Source of the DNA: Enterobacter sp. BIGb0383
GTDB lineage: Bacteria; Pseudomonadota; Gammaproteobacteria; Enterobacterales; Enterobacteriaceae
Assembly (NCBI RefSeq): GCF_003751845.1
Contig: NZ_RJKQ01000002.1
Coordinates: 682,001-746,000 of the forward strand
Direction: 5' to 3'
DNA length: 64,000 nucleotides
In this document: one piece after another, positions 42,274 through 52,324 of the stretch
Position numbering within the stretch: the stretch's first letter is position 1
How the letters are laid out: the number at the start of each line of letters is the position of its first letter
Translations under genes and position numbers: made by a program
The notes under the pieces: model-generated
The model's database searches: none
What the model saw: only the letters and a program-made list of their open reading frames with translations
What the model was told of the DNA's origin: nothing

Positions 42274-45152
42274 TCTTTCTCACTTATCAATGGCAGGCTT
42301 TGCTGCAGGGCACTGACGCTCTCCTGAACGCTAAAGCCTTCAGGGCGCGCATAGTCCGCCTTACCGTGCTGACCGGCAATCTGGGACAGGACCATCATCC
42401 CCTGCGGCTTAACCACCGTCTGGTGGAAGAAGTCGGCAAGCTGCTGCGGCGTCAGTAATTTAATCTGTGCCACAATTTTATCACGTGAATCGAAACGCAT
42501 ATTGCCGCGATCGAAATCTTTGCTCAGCCGGGAAGCCTCTTCACCGAGGGTTTGCGGCGCCTGCTGCATCTGAGCGATCACGCCCTGGCGGATTTGCTCA
42601 AACTCTTCCGGCTTCATTGCCCGCAGCCGCGCTTCCGCCGTTGGGAAGAAGGCCTGATAGCGCTGCCACAGATACGCGGGCTGACGATCGCTGCTTTGCA
42701 GCAGGAAGCCCATGCCCCACTGACGGCCGATGCTCATCGGGAAGGCAAATACCGCATAACCAAGCTGCTCTTCCGTACGCAGCTGGCTATAGAACCAGGG
42801 CTGAATGATTTGCCCGACCATCGTGCTCAGGGCCGCGCTACGGAACTCATCGATACCAATCGGGGTAAAGACGGCTGCCAGCGCTGAATCCGTGCTGCTG
42901 CCTGCCTTCTCGAAAATCACCGACTGTTTTTTATCAACCTGTACCTCTTTGTTGCGGCTCCACTCGCCGCCCTTTGTCCCCAGCTGAGACTGAACGTTAT
43001 GGGCCAGTTCTTTGGCCCGCTGCTGGCTCAGGTTGCCGACCACCAGAAACTCCGGGCAGGCGTTGGTTTTTAACGCCTCACGATACGCCATCAGTTCAGA
43101 CAGCGTAATCGACGGCAGCAATTCACGACGCTCCTCACGCTGGAAGTACGGCACCTGAGAGAGCATCTGCACCGGCACAATAGCCTGTTCGTAGGCCTTG
43201 CCCTTCTCCGCCGAATCCATCATCTGTATATACCAGGACTTCGCCTGGGCCAGCTGCTCTTCGGTCGGGGTATAGCTGAAGTATCCATCCAGCAGGGCGG
43301 TAAACAACTGAGGGAGACGCTGGGTGTAACCGTTGGCGTTCAGCATCAGGCCGTTATTGGCGTTGGTCGAAAAACCGATTCCACCTACCGCGGCCTGATT
43401 GCTCAGTTCGTCGAGGGCAAGCCCGGCCAGATAGTCATTCAGCGCAAACATCACCTGATTGCGGGCGGTATCCATCGCCTGCGGGTTGCGCAGCACCACG
43501 CTGACGTCGGCTTTCGGCTCGCTGTTAAAGTAGCGCCCCGGCGTATAGACCACCCGCAGATTCGGTTCGTCGACAATCAGCTTCGGATGCGGCCAGCTTT
43601 TCTCGGCCGGAAGCAGGGTGAAGTCATCCGGAATATAGGGGTTGAGGGTCGGCAGCTGCAGCGGGATCGCGCTGGCCTCTTTCTGCCAGGTGTTAAAGGT
43701 CTGCGGACTGATTTTATCGACCTGATAAGGCGCCTCGACAAAATAGGCGGTTTTGTTATGCGGCTCATTCGGGCTGATATACCAGATACGCGCATTTTCC
43801 GGCGTCATCATCGCCAGACGGGCCTTCACCGCATCGGCATCGAAACGGTCGGCGATGTTGACCGCATCCAGCGTATGCTCAACCGGAACGCGGATCATGG
43901 TGTCCGCCAGCCACTCGACGTAGCCCATATCGCGGGTGATCGACGGGTAGCGGAAATCGAGATCCAGCACGTGGGCCAGCTCGTCGAAGTAGCGCTTATC
44001 GACCCCTTTTTCACGCAGCACGTTGAGGTAGCTGAAAATCGCCGCAACGACGCGGTCGCGATTGGCCAGGCCTTTATCCGTCAGCGTGGCAGAAATCGCC
44101 AGCACGCCGCTGTTGCCGTTCACCACCGGATCGGAGTCGGCACGGATGCCTTCCACCAGACCCTGCTCCTGGAGCCAGTCGGAGAGCGTCCCTGGCGTTC
44201 GGTTGCCAATCAGATAGGTCAACAGTTCGTCGGTTTTACTGCGGAACTGCGGGGTATTGTCGTCAATACGGAACTCAACGCGCAGCACTTTACGCGGCAG
44301 CGCCGGGACGTAGTGAATAATGATGCCTTTCTCTTTATCGGTCACCACCGGCACGTCGATTTCCGGCTTCTGGATATTCTTATTGGCGACGCGGCCATAG
44401 GTACGGGCGGCGATTTCCGCCAGCTCGGGCAGCGGCTTGTTGCCGTACACCACCGCCTTCATCAGATTGGCAGAGTAGTATTTTTCGTGAAAGGCCAGCA
44501 GGGCATCGTGTACCGGGCTGCCAGGCTTATCGCTGAGGGTTTCCAGATTCCCACCGGAAAAACGCGCCCCCGGGTGTGCCGGGTTAATGGTTTCTGCGCT
44601 GACCTGGGCCATACGCATCCCGTCGCGGGTACGCGCCATGGTCAGCTCGGCATTGACCGCATTGCGTTCCCGGTCGGCATATTTCTTCTGCAACAGCGGT
44701 GCGGCAACGGCGTCGGCAAGACGATCAACCGCACCCTCAAGTGCATCGTTTTCCACCTCAAGATAGTAGGCAGTACGGTAAGGCGCGGTACTGGCATTGT
44801 GGCTGCCACCGTGCATTTTCAGGTATTCGGCCAGCGCATCAGCCTGTGGATAAGCCTTTGAGCCCATCAGGGACATATGCTCAAGGTAGTGCGCAAGGCC
44901 AGGATGGGTCTCGGGATCTTCCAGCGAGCCAACCGGCACCACCAGCGCCGAAAGGGATTTCACCGCCTGCGGATCGGAAACCAGCAGCACCACCATATCA
45001 TTCGCCAGGCGGATCGCCTGATACTGACGAGGATCTTTTTCACTCTTACGAATCGTCTCCTGAATCGGCTGCCAGGTCGTCTGCGCCTGACTCAGGGGAG
45101 CCCAGAGGGCAATAAACAGAACAGCAATGTTGAACCAGCGGCTACCAGGCAT
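42270..45152 (-). CDS. ptrA: Protease III (pitrilysin)
   Basis: PtrA is a periplasmic M16 zinc metalloprotease that degrades peptides below about 7 kDa. It has 960 residues in four M16-type domains. A signal peptide covers about residues 1-23, with cleavage after SQA. The inverted zinc motif HYLEH gives His88, Glu91 and His92 at E. coli positions, with a distal Glu expected in ERNAVNAELTMAR. It is embedded between recC and recB although it has no known role in recombination. Its stop overlaps the recB start. Confidence 0.96.
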   Translation of the reverse strand: MPGSRWFNIAVLFIALWAPLSQAQTTWQPIQETIRKSEKDPRQYQAIRLANDMVVLLVSDPQAVKSLSALVVPVGSLEDPETHPGLAHYLEHMSLMGSKAYPQADALAEYLKMHGGSHNASTAPYRTAYYLEVENDALEGAVDRLADAVAAPLLQKKYADRERNAVNAELTMARTRDGMRMAQVSAETINPAHPGARFSGGNLETLSDKPGSPVHDALLAFHEKYYSANLMKAVVYGNKPLPELAEIAARTYGRVANKNIQKPEIDVPVVTDKEKGIIIHYVPALPRKVLRVEFRIDDNTPQFRSKTDELLTYLIGNRTPGTLSDWLQEQGLVEGIRADSDPVVNGNSGVLAISATLTDKGLANRDRVVAAIFSYLNVLREKGVDKRYFDELAHVLDLDFRYPSITRDMGYVEWLADTMIRVPVEHTLDAVNIADRFDADAVKARLAMMTPENARIWYISPNEPHNKTAYFVEAPYQVDKISPQTFNTWQKEASAIPLQLPTLNPYIPDDFTLLPAEKSWPHPKLIVDEPNLRVVYTPGRYFNSEPKADVSVVLRNPQAMDTARNQVMFALNDYLAGLALDELSNQAAVGGIGFSTNANNGLMLNANGYTQRLPQLFTALLDGYFSYTPTEEQLAQAKSWYIQMMDSAEKGKAYEQAIVPVQMLSQVPYFQREERRELLPSITLSELMAYREALKTNACPEFLVVGNLSQQRAKELAHNVQSQLGTKGGEWSRNKEVQVDKKQSVIFEKAGSSTDSALAAVFTPIGIDEFRSAALSTMVGQIIQPWFYSQLRTEEQLGYAVFAFPMSIGRQWGMGFLLQSSDRQPAYLWQRYQAFFPTAEARLRAMKPEEFEQIRQGVIAQMQQAPQTLGEEASRLSKDFDRGNMRFDSRDKIVAQIKLLTPQQLADFFHQTVVKPQGMMVLSQIAGQHGKADYARPEGFSVQESVSALQQSLPLISEKE

Positions 45153-45169
45153 TCAAAAACCTCATCACG

Positions 45170-48100
45170 TTACTCTGACGACTGAAAACGGAAGACCGGC
45201 AGCAAATAGCGGCGCGCCTGGGCAATGATTTCCGGGTAATCCTCGGTGGGCAGGGTGCGCCACAGACGCTGATACCAGACATCTTCACCTTCCCCGCTGA
45301 CCACCATATTCCCTTCCCAGGCCTGCTTAAACTTGCTGTTCGCTTTTCGCTGCGTCTCCTCGTCCTCTAAAATGGCATCACTTACGGGGTCATAACAAGC
45401 CTTAATCCACGCCCCGCCGCTTTCCGGCAGCAACAGCAGCGGCTGCGCCATCCCTGAACGATACCCCTCAACCAGCTCCGTCAGGTAGGCCAGCGCCTGC
45501 TCTGCGTCCAGCGCAGGGAAGCGCCACTCTTCTTCTTTGCGCAAAAACAGTCGGCTTTCGCCCGTGCCGCCGCTGGCGCAGTACACCAGGTGCTCAAGCC
45601 AGAGCTGCATCCCCTGACTCACGCGGGGCAGCGACGGACGCCAGCGCAGCAGACCGTCGGCCTGGACCTGCGGCAGCCAGCCGGTGAGCTGCACGCCCGC
45701 GCACTGAAGATCGATCTCCCGGGTCTGGCCGGGCTGGCGACAGGCGATCACGCGATCGGCCAGCGCCTGCATCTCTTCGCGCTGGACATCCCAGGCGATT
45801 TCACCGAAGGAGCCAAAGGGCAGCGCTCCGGCGGCGCGATAGCGGCGGTACATCGCATCGGCATCCTGCTCCTCCACCAGCGCATTCAGCAGCTGGTGGT
45901 TGAGCTGATAACGTTCGAGGCCGTCGAGGGTAAAAGGTTCCGTTTCGGGAATATCGCTGTCACCGGCGCGGAAATTCACCCGCAGCCGTTGCTGGAAGAA
46001 GGCCCGCACCGGATGGGCCCAGAATCGCTGTAGCTGCTCGAATGACAGGGTTTCCAGCGCCGGTTCCGCCAGCGGCTGAATAAAGGCGCTGTGGGCCTCT
46101 CCCTGCTGACTGGCGGCAGGCAGCCACTCGCGGGCGTAGCTCTGCAGCTCGCCGCCGATAAAGTTCACAGCATCGAACGGCATCCGGCTGTGTTCCGTGG
46201 TGATATGGGCTTTCACCCGCCGTTCGCTCTCGTCGCAGTTTAGCGCCTCATCGCCGGGCAGGTAGTGGCTTTGCCCGATATAGTCCACCAGCTCCTGCAC
46301 CAGCACGGAGGGGTAACGCAGGCTGTTATCCTGGATAGAGCGGCCGATATAGCTGATATAGAGCTGCTGCTCGGCGGAGATCAGCGCCTCAAGGAACAGA
46401 TAGCGGTCATCGTCACGACGGCTGCGATCCCCGCGCTGGGGCTTCTGGCTCATCAGATCAAAGCCCAGCGGCGACAGGGTTCGCGGATAGACGCCGTCGT
46501 TCATCCCCAGCAGGCAGACTACCTTGAACGGGATTGAGCGCATCGGCATCAGGGTACAGATATTAACCGGCCCCGCGAGGAAGCGCTGGCTGATACGCTC
46601 CTGATCCAGGCGCTGCGACAGCTCGTCACGCAGTAGGGAGAGTGGTACCGCCTCGGCATAGTGCGCAGCGTCCCCCTGAGCAATAATCGCCTGCCACTGC
46701 TGTTCAATCAGGGCCAGCGCGGCTTCGGTGTCCTGGTCCGGCAGGAAAAAGTCGTCGAGCATCTCGCGACACAGGGGCAGCCATTCGCTTAACGGGCGCG
46801 GGCTGGAGAGCTTCTGCCGCCAGAGATTCAGCTGCATCAGGAAGCTGGCCAGATGCCCCACCAGACCGGCGATCAGCCCGCTGGACTCGTCATAGGGCAG
46901 CACCGAACGCCATTCACCGGTTCGGCTCTCCATCGCATAGCCCAGCAGCATACGCGTCAGGCCAAAGCGCCAGGTGTGCTGGCCGGTGACCGGGAGATCC
47001 ATTTCCCGGACGTTGTCATCGTCAAGCCCCCAGCGCACGCCGGACTCGTTAACCCACTGACGCAGGAAGCGCAGGCCTTCTTCATCAATATCAAAGCGCG
47101 CCGCAAGCACCGGGACGTCAAGCAGCGCCAGCACGTCTTCGCAGAGAAAGCGGCTGTCCGGCAGCGACAGCAGGCTGATAAATGCCTGCAGCGCCGGATG
47201 TGCCTGACTCGCCCGGCGGTCGGAAATAGCCCAGGGCAGATAGCGTTCCCCGGTGGCGCTGCCAAACACCGCCTGAATAAAGGGGCTGTAGCTGTCGATA
47301 TCCGCCACCATCACGATAATATCGCGCGGGGTGAGTTCCGGGTCCGCTTCCAGCATCGCCAGCAGATGGTCATGCAGGACTTCTACCTCACGCTGGGGAC
47401 TGTGGCAGACGTGGAGACTCACGCTGCGATCCGCAGGATCGAGCAGGCGTTTACCGTCGCTGCGTTCAAATTCCTTTACCGTCACGCCTGCGACCGCCGC
47501 GCTCTCCAGCTCCAGCATATCGGACTGTAAATGATGCAGCAGGCCATCCTGGGGGAGCTCGACAAAGGCATCCAGCTCCTCAAAATGCGACAGCCCGGCC
47601 AGGAGATAGATATAGTCCCGCCCCTGTTTGCCCCAGGAGGCCAGCAGCGGGTTACCCACCGCCTGCTGGCCTTCGTCATCAAACAGCCCGGCGGCCTGGC
47701 TACCGTCACGGAACATCGGCACCGGCAGATCCTGCTGATGATGGCGGCGCTGACGGGTTACCAGGCGGGCAAGAAATGCCGGGTCTTTAATATCCCCCCA
47801 GTAATAGCGGCAGGGGTTGGTAAACAGGACATAGACATCGATATGCTTGCCCAGCGCCTGTAGCGCCTGCAGATAGACCGGCGGCAGCGCGGAGATGCCG
47901 CAGATAAACACCCGCGGCGGCAGGCCTTCCGGGCAGACGCTGGCGGATTCGAGGGTCTGAATAAAGCGCCCATAGAGATTGGCGCGATGCGACAGAGGCT
48001 GCCCCAGCGCCTGAGTGTGGGCCACCAGCGCTTTCCACAGCGGGGCCTGCCAGCGCTGGGCATCGCCGACGCCGGGCACCTGTTCGTCGGCTTCCCAGAG

Positions 48101-48541
48101 GGTCAGCCATTCCGGGCGATAGACCAGGTACTGGTCGTAGAGATCCGCCAGCCGGGAGGCAAGCTGAAACAGCTTGCGCTTGTCGGCGTCGTCGCTGAGA
48201 TAGTGGCGCAGCATGGCGAAGTCCTCCTGTACCAGCATATCCGGCAGCAGGGTCATCAGCTTCCAGCTCATGCTCTGTTTGTTAAAGGCGCTCTCCGTCG
48301 GCACGTCCGGCAGGACGCGCACGAACATATCCCAGATAAAGCTGGCGGGCAGTGGGAAATCGATATTGGCGGCAATACCGAAGCGCTGGCACAGGGTCAT
48401 CTGCAGCCATTGCGCCATGCCGGTACTCTGTACCAGCACGGTTTCAGGTTCGAAGGGATCGTCAAGCGGCTGTCGCCCGACAATAAACTCCATCAATGAT
48501 TCCAGCACGTCCAGACGATTGGAGTGATAGACCCTTAACAT
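45170..48541 (-). CDS. recC: Exodeoxyribonuclease V gamma subunit RecC
   Basis: RecC recognises Chi and splits the DNA strands inside RecBCD. It has 1123 residues against 1122 in E. coli and is similar throughout. It resembles an inactive SF1 helicase plus an inactive nuclease domain. Landmarks: MLRVYHSNRLDVLESLMEFI, VQSTGMAQWLQMTL, FICGISALPPVYLQALQALG, NICTLMPMRSIPFKVVCLLG and the C-terminal HLVYCASGGTGESRLFLRKE. The ATG has AGGAG seven bases upstream; a longer frame to 48772 overlaps ppdC and is not used. It follows ppdC by 56 bases. Confidence 0.96.
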   Translation of the reverse strand: MLRVYHSNRLDVLESLMEFIVGRQPLDDPFEPETVLVQSTGMAQWLQMTLCQRFGIAANIDFPLPASFIWDMFVRVLPDVPTESAFNKQSMSWKLMTLLPDMLVQEDFAMLRHYLSDDADKRKLFQLASRLADLYDQYLVYRPEWLTLWEADEQVPGVGDAQRWQAPLWKALVAHTQALGQPLSHRANLYGRFIQTLESASVCPEGLPPRVFICGISALPPVYLQALQALGKHIDVYVLFTNPCRYYWGDIKDPAFLARLVTRQRRHHQQDLPVPMFRDGSQAAGLFDDEGQQAVGNPLLASWGKQGRDYIYLLAGLSHFEELDAFVELPQDGLLHHLQSDMLELESAAVAGVTVKEFERSDGKRLLDPADRSVSLHVCHSPQREVEVLHDHLLAMLEADPELTPRDIIVMVADIDSYSPFIQAVFGSATGERYLPWAISDRRASQAHPALQAFISLLSLPDSRFLCEDVLALLDVPVLAARFDIDEEGLRFLRQWVNESGVRWGLDDDNVREMDLPVTGQHTWRFGLTRMLLGYAMESRTGEWRSVLPYDESSGLIAGLVGHLASFLMQLNLWRQKLSSPRPLSEWLPLCREMLDDFFLPDQDTEAALALIEQQWQAIIAQGDAAHYAEAVPLSLLRDELSQRLDQERISQRFLAGPVNICTLMPMRSIPFKVVCLLGMNDGVYPRTLSPLGFDLMSQKPQRGDRSRRDDDRYLFLEALISAEQQLYISYIGRSIQDNSLRYPSVLVQELVDYIGQSHYLPGDEALNCDESERRVKAHITTEHSRMPFDAVNFIGGELQSYAREWLPAASQQGEAHSAFIQPLAEPALETLSFEQLQRFWAHPVRAFFQQRLRVNFRAGDSDIPETEPFTLDGLERYQLNHQLLNALVEEQDADAMYRRYRAAGALPFGSFGEIAWDVQREEMQALADRVIACRQPGQTREIDLQCAGVQLTGWLPQVQADGLLRWRPSLPRVSQGMQLWLEHLVYCASGGTGESRLFLRKEEEWRFPALDAEQALAYLTELVEGYRSGMAQPLLLLPESGGAWIKACYDPVSDAILEDEETQRKANSKFKQAWEGNMVVSGEGEDVWYQRLWRTLPTEDYPEIIAQARRYLLPVFRFQSSE

Positions 48542-48597
48542 GCTCGCTCCTGTTTGCAGCCGGTCCAGGCGTCTGCCCCCGACAGGCTTGCTGCTGA

Positions 48598-48921
48598 TTA
48601 CTGACCTGCCGGACAGTGTAACCGGGCCATCTGGCCCTGTCTTCCCGTCGGCGCGGTGATAGTGACGCTGATGCTGACACAACTTTGCTGCATTGTCTGC
48701 ACACGCTTCGCCCGCCAGCCCGGGGGCAGTACGGGCGGCTGTCGCTGAGTCTGCTGCCAGCCAAAACGCCACAGCTGGCGATACTGTTTCTGCTGGGCCA
48801 TACCCAGGCTTATCGCCCGGTGATAACCGGCCAGGGCGGTGATAACGATAACCAACAGCAGCATCGCCAGCAGGGTTTCGACCAGACTAAAGCCGCTCTG
48901 ACGCTTCAGGGTGACTGACAT
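48598..48921 (-). CDS. ppdC: Prepilin peptidase-dependent protein C
   Basis: PpdC is a 107-residue pilin-like protein. The class III signal MSVTLKRQSG is followed by FSLVETLLAMLLLVIVITAL, the prepilin peptidase site (G-F with Glu at +5) and hydrophobic helix. The C-terminal half has two Cys, in CVSISVTI and LHCPAGQ, which may form a disulfide. GGAGG lies seven bases before the ATG, which is inside the end of ygdB (16-base overlap). In E. coli the product is poorly characterised and is viewed as a minor pilin or pseudopilin. Confidence 0.9.
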   Translation of the reverse strand: MSVTLKRQSGFSLVETLLAMLLLVIVITALAGYHRAISLGMAQQKQYRQLWRFGWQQTQRQPPVLPPGWRAKRVQTMQQSCVSISVTITAPTGRQGQMARLHCPAGQ

Positions 48922-49313
48922 AATGTTTCCTCCTTGAGCGGGCAGAAATCGCTCCAGCCGCGCGGGGAGAAAACAACGGCCCCCTTGACCACCTTGCCTG
49001 ACCACCAGCGACGGGCGGATTGCCCCGTGGTGCTCAGCAGCAGCGTACCATCGGTAAAAATGCGCAGACAGACACGCAGCGGCACTCCTGTGGGCTGCCG
49101 ACACTGCCAGGCTGCGCTAGCCAGCCAGCGCTGACTGCGCCCCCACTCCAGCGCCGAATGCGCGTCGGCGGCGTCACGTATCCGCCGGGATTCGCTGGCA
49201 ACGCGGCCTGCCAGCGCCTGATACTGCTGGTTCAGGCCGCTGAGCAGCAGGCTGCCCAGAACCAAAAGCAGCAGCACCATCGTTATGGATGCCATTCCCC
49301 GCTGCCGCTTCAC
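48906..49313 (-). CDS. ygdB: YgdB family protein (DUF2509), minor-pilin-like
   Basis: YgdB is a 135-residue protein with a short basic N-terminus (MKRQRGMAS) and one hydrophobic helix (MVLLLLVLGSLLLSGL), followed by a charged region and the conserved tail VVFSPRGWSDFCPLKEETLC. The layout resembles PilX-type minor pilins, with Gly before the hydrophobic stretch. It is encoded between ppdB and ppdC and overlaps both (ATGA with ppdB; 16 bases with ppdC). Function is unproven. Confidence 0.88.
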   Translation of the reverse strand: MKRQRGMASITMVLLLLVLGSLLLSGLNQQYQALAGRVASESRRIRDAADAHSALEWGRSQRWLASAAWQCRQPTGVPLRVCLRIFTDGTLLLSTTGQSARRWWSGKVVKGAVVFSPRGWSDFCPLKEETLCQSP

Positions 49314-49873
49314 AGGTTATACCCCGTCACACTGTAGCGGACGGTTGCCGGCTGTCGGGGATAGCGCGTCAGAACCGCGGTCAGCGTCACCGTGAATTCC
49401 GGCGCAAACCCCGGGTACTGCCGACGTTCAACCTGAAAATTCTGTACCTGAAGGCTTGCCGGCTCGGTGATTCGCTCCCAGCCTTTTCCTTCGCAGGAGA
49501 GTGCACCCCGCAGGGTTTCGAGGGCGGCGCTCTGCAGACGAAAGCCAATCTGCTCGGCGGCGGTGGAAGCGGCCGGATCCCAGCGACCGTTGCCGTTGGC
49601 ATCCCACTGTACCAGCACGCAGCGCCCCTCCCTGCCCAGTATCAGCGGCTGACCGCTGCAGACACCGCGACAGTAGCCTGCCCGCTGGAGGTGTTTCCCC
49701 ACCGCGATTGCACGCTGCCAGAGCTCATCCTCCAGCGCCAGCGACTGCGTCTGACGTAATACCGCCCCCTGTAGCGCCGGCAAAAAGCGAGCGGCGCTAA
49801 GCAGAAGCACGCTGCCAATAGCCAGCGCCACCAGCACTTCCGCCAGGGAAAAGCCGCGCTGACGCACTAGCAT
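49310..49873 (-). CDS. ppdB: Prepilin peptidase-dependent protein B
   Basis: PpdB is a 187-residue pilin-like protein of the PilW type by size. MLVRQRG-FSLAEVLVALAIGSVLL carries the prepilin peptidase site with Glu at +5. Four conserved Cys occur in AGYCRGVCSG, GRCVLVQWDANGNGRWD and ALSCEGKGW. The start at 49873 fits the E. coli protein; an ATG eight codons upstream lies inside ppdA. It overlaps the ppdA stop by seven bases and the ygdB start by four. Confidence 0.9.
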   Translation of the reverse strand: MLVRQRGFSLAEVLVALAIGSVLLLSAARFLPALQGAVLRQTQSLALEDELWQRAIAVGKHLQRAGYCRGVCSGQPLILGREGRCVLVQWDANGNGRWDPAASTAAEQIGFRLQSAALETLRGALSCEGKGWERITEPASLQVQNFQVERRQYPGFAPEFTVTLTAVLTRYPRQPATVRYSVTGYNL

Positions 49874-50331
49874 GTACCGCCCTCTTGCGACGTGCACATT
49901 CTGATCCGTCCCTGCTCAGAGACCACAATCCGCCACTCACCGGCAGGGCTGCGCAGCCGGATATGCCCCGGCCAGGCCGTGTTGCGCAAACCATAAAACC
50001 CCAGCCCCGGCGTCAGCTCTTCAACCCTGACCTCCGGCCAGGACGCGCGGAGCGCAAAAGGATCCCCGGCCGGGCAGTGGGAACCGGCGGCTACGCTGTG
50101 CAGGCACCAGTCACCGTTCTCCTGCCCCAGCGCCAGCAGGTGATTTCTATTCTCCCCGTTGGCGTCGTCCCGCAGCCAGAACAGGAAATTACGTACCTGC
50201 CAGGCGGTTTGCCACAGGCGCTGCTGTTGCTGCCAGCGTTGCCAGCCGTGAAATCCTGCCGCGCCGAGTATCGCCAGCAGGGTGATCGCCACCAGGGTTT
50301 CGATAAGCGTATAGCCGCGTTGTTTCTCCAT
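49867..50331 (-). CDS. ppdA: Prepilin peptidase-dependent protein A
   Basis: PpdA is a 154-residue GspH/FimT-like pseudopilin. MEKQRG-YTLIETLVAITLLAILG holds the peptidase site and N-terminal helix. The remainder has LWQTAWQVRNFLFWLRDDAN and GFYGLRNTAWPGHIR, as in E. coli PpdA. It is first in the chain ppdA-ppdB-ygdB-ppdC-recC, behind the thyA terminator. The promoter must lie between 50332 and about 50450. The four proteins look like the minor-pilin tip set of a type IV pilus or type II secretion machine whose other parts are elsewhere. Confidence 0.9.
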   Translation of the reverse strand: MEKQRGYTLIETLVAITLLAILGAAGFHGWQRWQQQQRLWQTAWQVRNFLFWLRDDANGENRNHLLALGQENGDWCLHSVAAGSHCPAGDPFALRASWPEVRVEELTPGLGFYGLRNTAWPGHIRLRSPAGEWRIVVSEQGRIRMCTSQEGGTC

Positions 50332-50449
50332 TCGCGCAGTGTGGCGGCAGGTCGCGGTGATAGCGAGGTGGTTTTCCCTCGCCTGCGTTCAGGCACGCAA
50401 ACTGTTTGCTCGTTTGCAGCGCGATACAAAAAAACGGGAAGACGGGGCG

Positions 50450-50477
50450 AAAAAAAACCGGCGCTGAAAGCGCCGGT
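50450..50477 (-). terminator. Rho-independent terminator after thyA
   Basis: On the minus strand a perfect 9-bp stem (50469-50477 with 50457-50465, loop of three) is followed by a T-tract (A-run 50450-50457 on the plus strand), 18 bases after the thyA stop. Confidence 0.88.
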
Positions 50478-50495
50478 TACAGAGGTCAGAACAAT

Positions 50496-51290
50496 TTAAA
50501 TGGCTACCGGCGCTTTAATGCCCGGATGCGGGTCGTAGCCTTCAATCTCGAAATCATCGAACTGGTAGTCGAAGATCGAGTCCGGCTTACGCTTGATCAC
50601 CAGTTTTGGCAGCGCACGCGGCTCGCGAGACAGCTGGAGATGGGTCTGCTCCATATGGTTGCTGTACAGGTGCGTATCGCCGCCGGTCCAGACAAAGTCA
50701 CCCACTTCCAGGTCGCACTGCTGCGCCATCATATGCACCAGCAGCGCATAGCTGGCGATGTTAAACGGCAGGCCGAGGAATACGTCGCAGGAGCGCTGAT
50801 ACAGCTGGCAGGAGAGCTTGCCGTCCGCCACGTAGAACTGGAAAAACGCGTGGCACGGGGCCAGCGCCATTTTGTCCAGCTCGCCAACGTTCCAGGCCGA
50901 GACAATAATGCGACGCGAATCCGGGTCGTTTTTCAGCTGGTTCACCACCGTGGTGATCTGGTCGATATGGTGCCCGTCCGGCGTCGGCCAGGCACGCCAC
51001 TGTTTGCCATATACCGGCCCGAGATTGCCCTGCTCATCGGCCCACTCGTCCCAGATAGAGACATTGTTGTCGCGCAGATAAGCAATATTGGTGTCGCCCT
51101 TCAGGAACCACAACAGTTCATGGATGATGGAGCGCAGGTGGCAGCGTTTGGTGGTGACCAGTGGAAACCCATCCTGCAGGTTAAAGCGCATCTGGTGACC
51201 AAAGATAGAAAGCGTGCCGGTGCCGGTGCGATCGTTTTTCGGGGTGCCCTCATCGAGCACCTTCTGCATCAAATCAAGATACTGTTTCAT
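50496..51290 (-). CDS. thyA: Thymidylate synthase ThyA
   Basis: ThyA makes dTMP from dUMP and 5,10-methylene-tetrahydrofolate. It has 264 residues, as in E. coli. The nucleophile Cys146 lies in [12 protein letters not shown], the dUMP-binding segment in [20 protein letters not shown], and the folate-side tail at the C-terminus reads [10 protein letters not shown]. It starts six bases after the lgt stop; the lgt TGA lies within the thyA Shine-Dalgarno sequence (CCTGAGGGATC before ATG), the coupling known in E. coli. Confidence 0.97.
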   Translation of the reverse strand: MKQYLDLMQKVLDEGTPKNDRTGTGTLSIFGHQMRFNLQDGFPLVTTKRCHLRSIIHELLWFLKGDTNIAYLRDNNVSIWDEWADEQGNLGPVYGKQWRAWPTPDGHHIDQITTVVNQLKNDPDSRRIIVSAWNVGELDKMALAPCHAFFQFYVADGKLSCQLYQRSCDVFLGLPFNIASYALLVHMMAQQCDLEVGDFVWTGGDTHLYSNHMEQTHLQLSREPRALPKLVIKRKPDSIFDYQFDDFEIEGYDPHPGIKAPVAI

Positions 51291-51296
51291 GATCCC

Positions 51297-52169
51297 TCAG
51301 GAAAGTTGTTGCTGCGGACGACGATAAGCCCAGACCATCATGATAATGCCGGCGACAATCATCGGAATCGAGAGGATCTGCCCCATGCTGATGTACTGAA
51401 CCCACTCGCCGGTAAACTGCGCGTCCGGCTGACGGAAGAACTCAACCACAATACGGAACACGCCATAGCCGATCAGGAACAGGCCGGAGACGGAGCCGGT
51501 CGGACGCGGCTTGCGAATAAACAGGTTGAGGATAATAAACAGTACGATCCCTTCCAGCACCATTTCATAGAGCTGGGATGGATGGCGCGGCAGCATACCG
51601 TAAGTGTCGAAGACTGACTGCCACTGCGGGTTTGATGGCAACAGCGCGAGATCTTCTGCGCGCGAGGACGGGAACAGCATGGCGAAAGGAGAGTTCAGGT
51701 CGACGCGGCCCCAGAGTTCACCGTTGATAAAGTTGCCCAGACGCCCGGCGCCCAGGCCGAACGGGATCAGCGGCGCAATAAAATCGGCTACCTGGAAGAA
51801 GGTGCGTTTGGTGCGACGGGCGAAGATGACCATCACGCAGATAACACCGATCAGGCCGCCGTGGAAGGACATACCGCCATCCCAGACGCGGAACAGATAG
51901 AGCGGATCGGCAAGGAATACGGGGAAGTTATAGAACAGCACGTAGCCAAGGCGACCACCGAGGAACACACCGAGGAAACCCGCATACAGCATGTTTTCGA
52001 CTTCGTTTTTGGTCCAGCCGCTGTCCGGACGATTAGCTCGTCGGGTCGCCAGCCACATCGCAAAAATAAAGCCCACCAGATACATCATTCCATACCAGTG
52101 GAGGGAAACCGGCCCGATGGAGAAAATCACCGGATCAAAATCAGGGAAATGCAGATAGCCACTGTTCAT
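51297..52169 (-). CDS. lgt: Prolipoprotein diacylglyceryl transferase
   Basis: Lgt transfers diacylglycerol from phosphatidylglycerol to the lipobox cysteine of prolipoproteins, such as MltA, YgdI and YgdR here. It is an inner-membrane protein of 290 residues with about seven membrane segments. The signature [14 protein letters not shown] and the motif [10 protein letters not shown] hold the catalytic Arg and His regions. It is followed by thyA with overlap of stop and ribosome site. It is separated from ptsP by 155 bases. Confidence 0.96.
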   Translation of the reverse strand: MNSGYLHFPDFDPVIFSIGPVSLHWYGMMYLVGFIFAMWLATRRANRPDSGWTKNEVENMLYAGFLGVFLGGRLGYVLFYNFPVFLADPLYLFRVWDGGMSFHGGLIGVICVMVIFARRTKRTFFQVADFIAPLIPFGLGAGRLGNFINGELWGRVDLNSPFAMLFPSSRAEDLALLPSNPQWQSVFDTYGMLPRHPSQLYEMVLEGIVLFIILNLFIRKPRPTGSVSGLFLIGYGVFRIVVEFFRQPDAQFTGEWVQYISMGQILSIPMIVAGIIMMVWAYRRPQQQLS

Positions 52170-52324
52170 CTGTCACCACACGTTCTTGTTATTCCGCCGA
52201 AACCGACAGCGGCCATGATACACGCTCGCCCAAACGGGGCGGCGCTCCAAAGGTGCGGATCATAGCATAAGGCGGACTTACAGAGGCCTGTAAAGATGTA
52301 AAAGATATGTATACCCGCGCGCGC

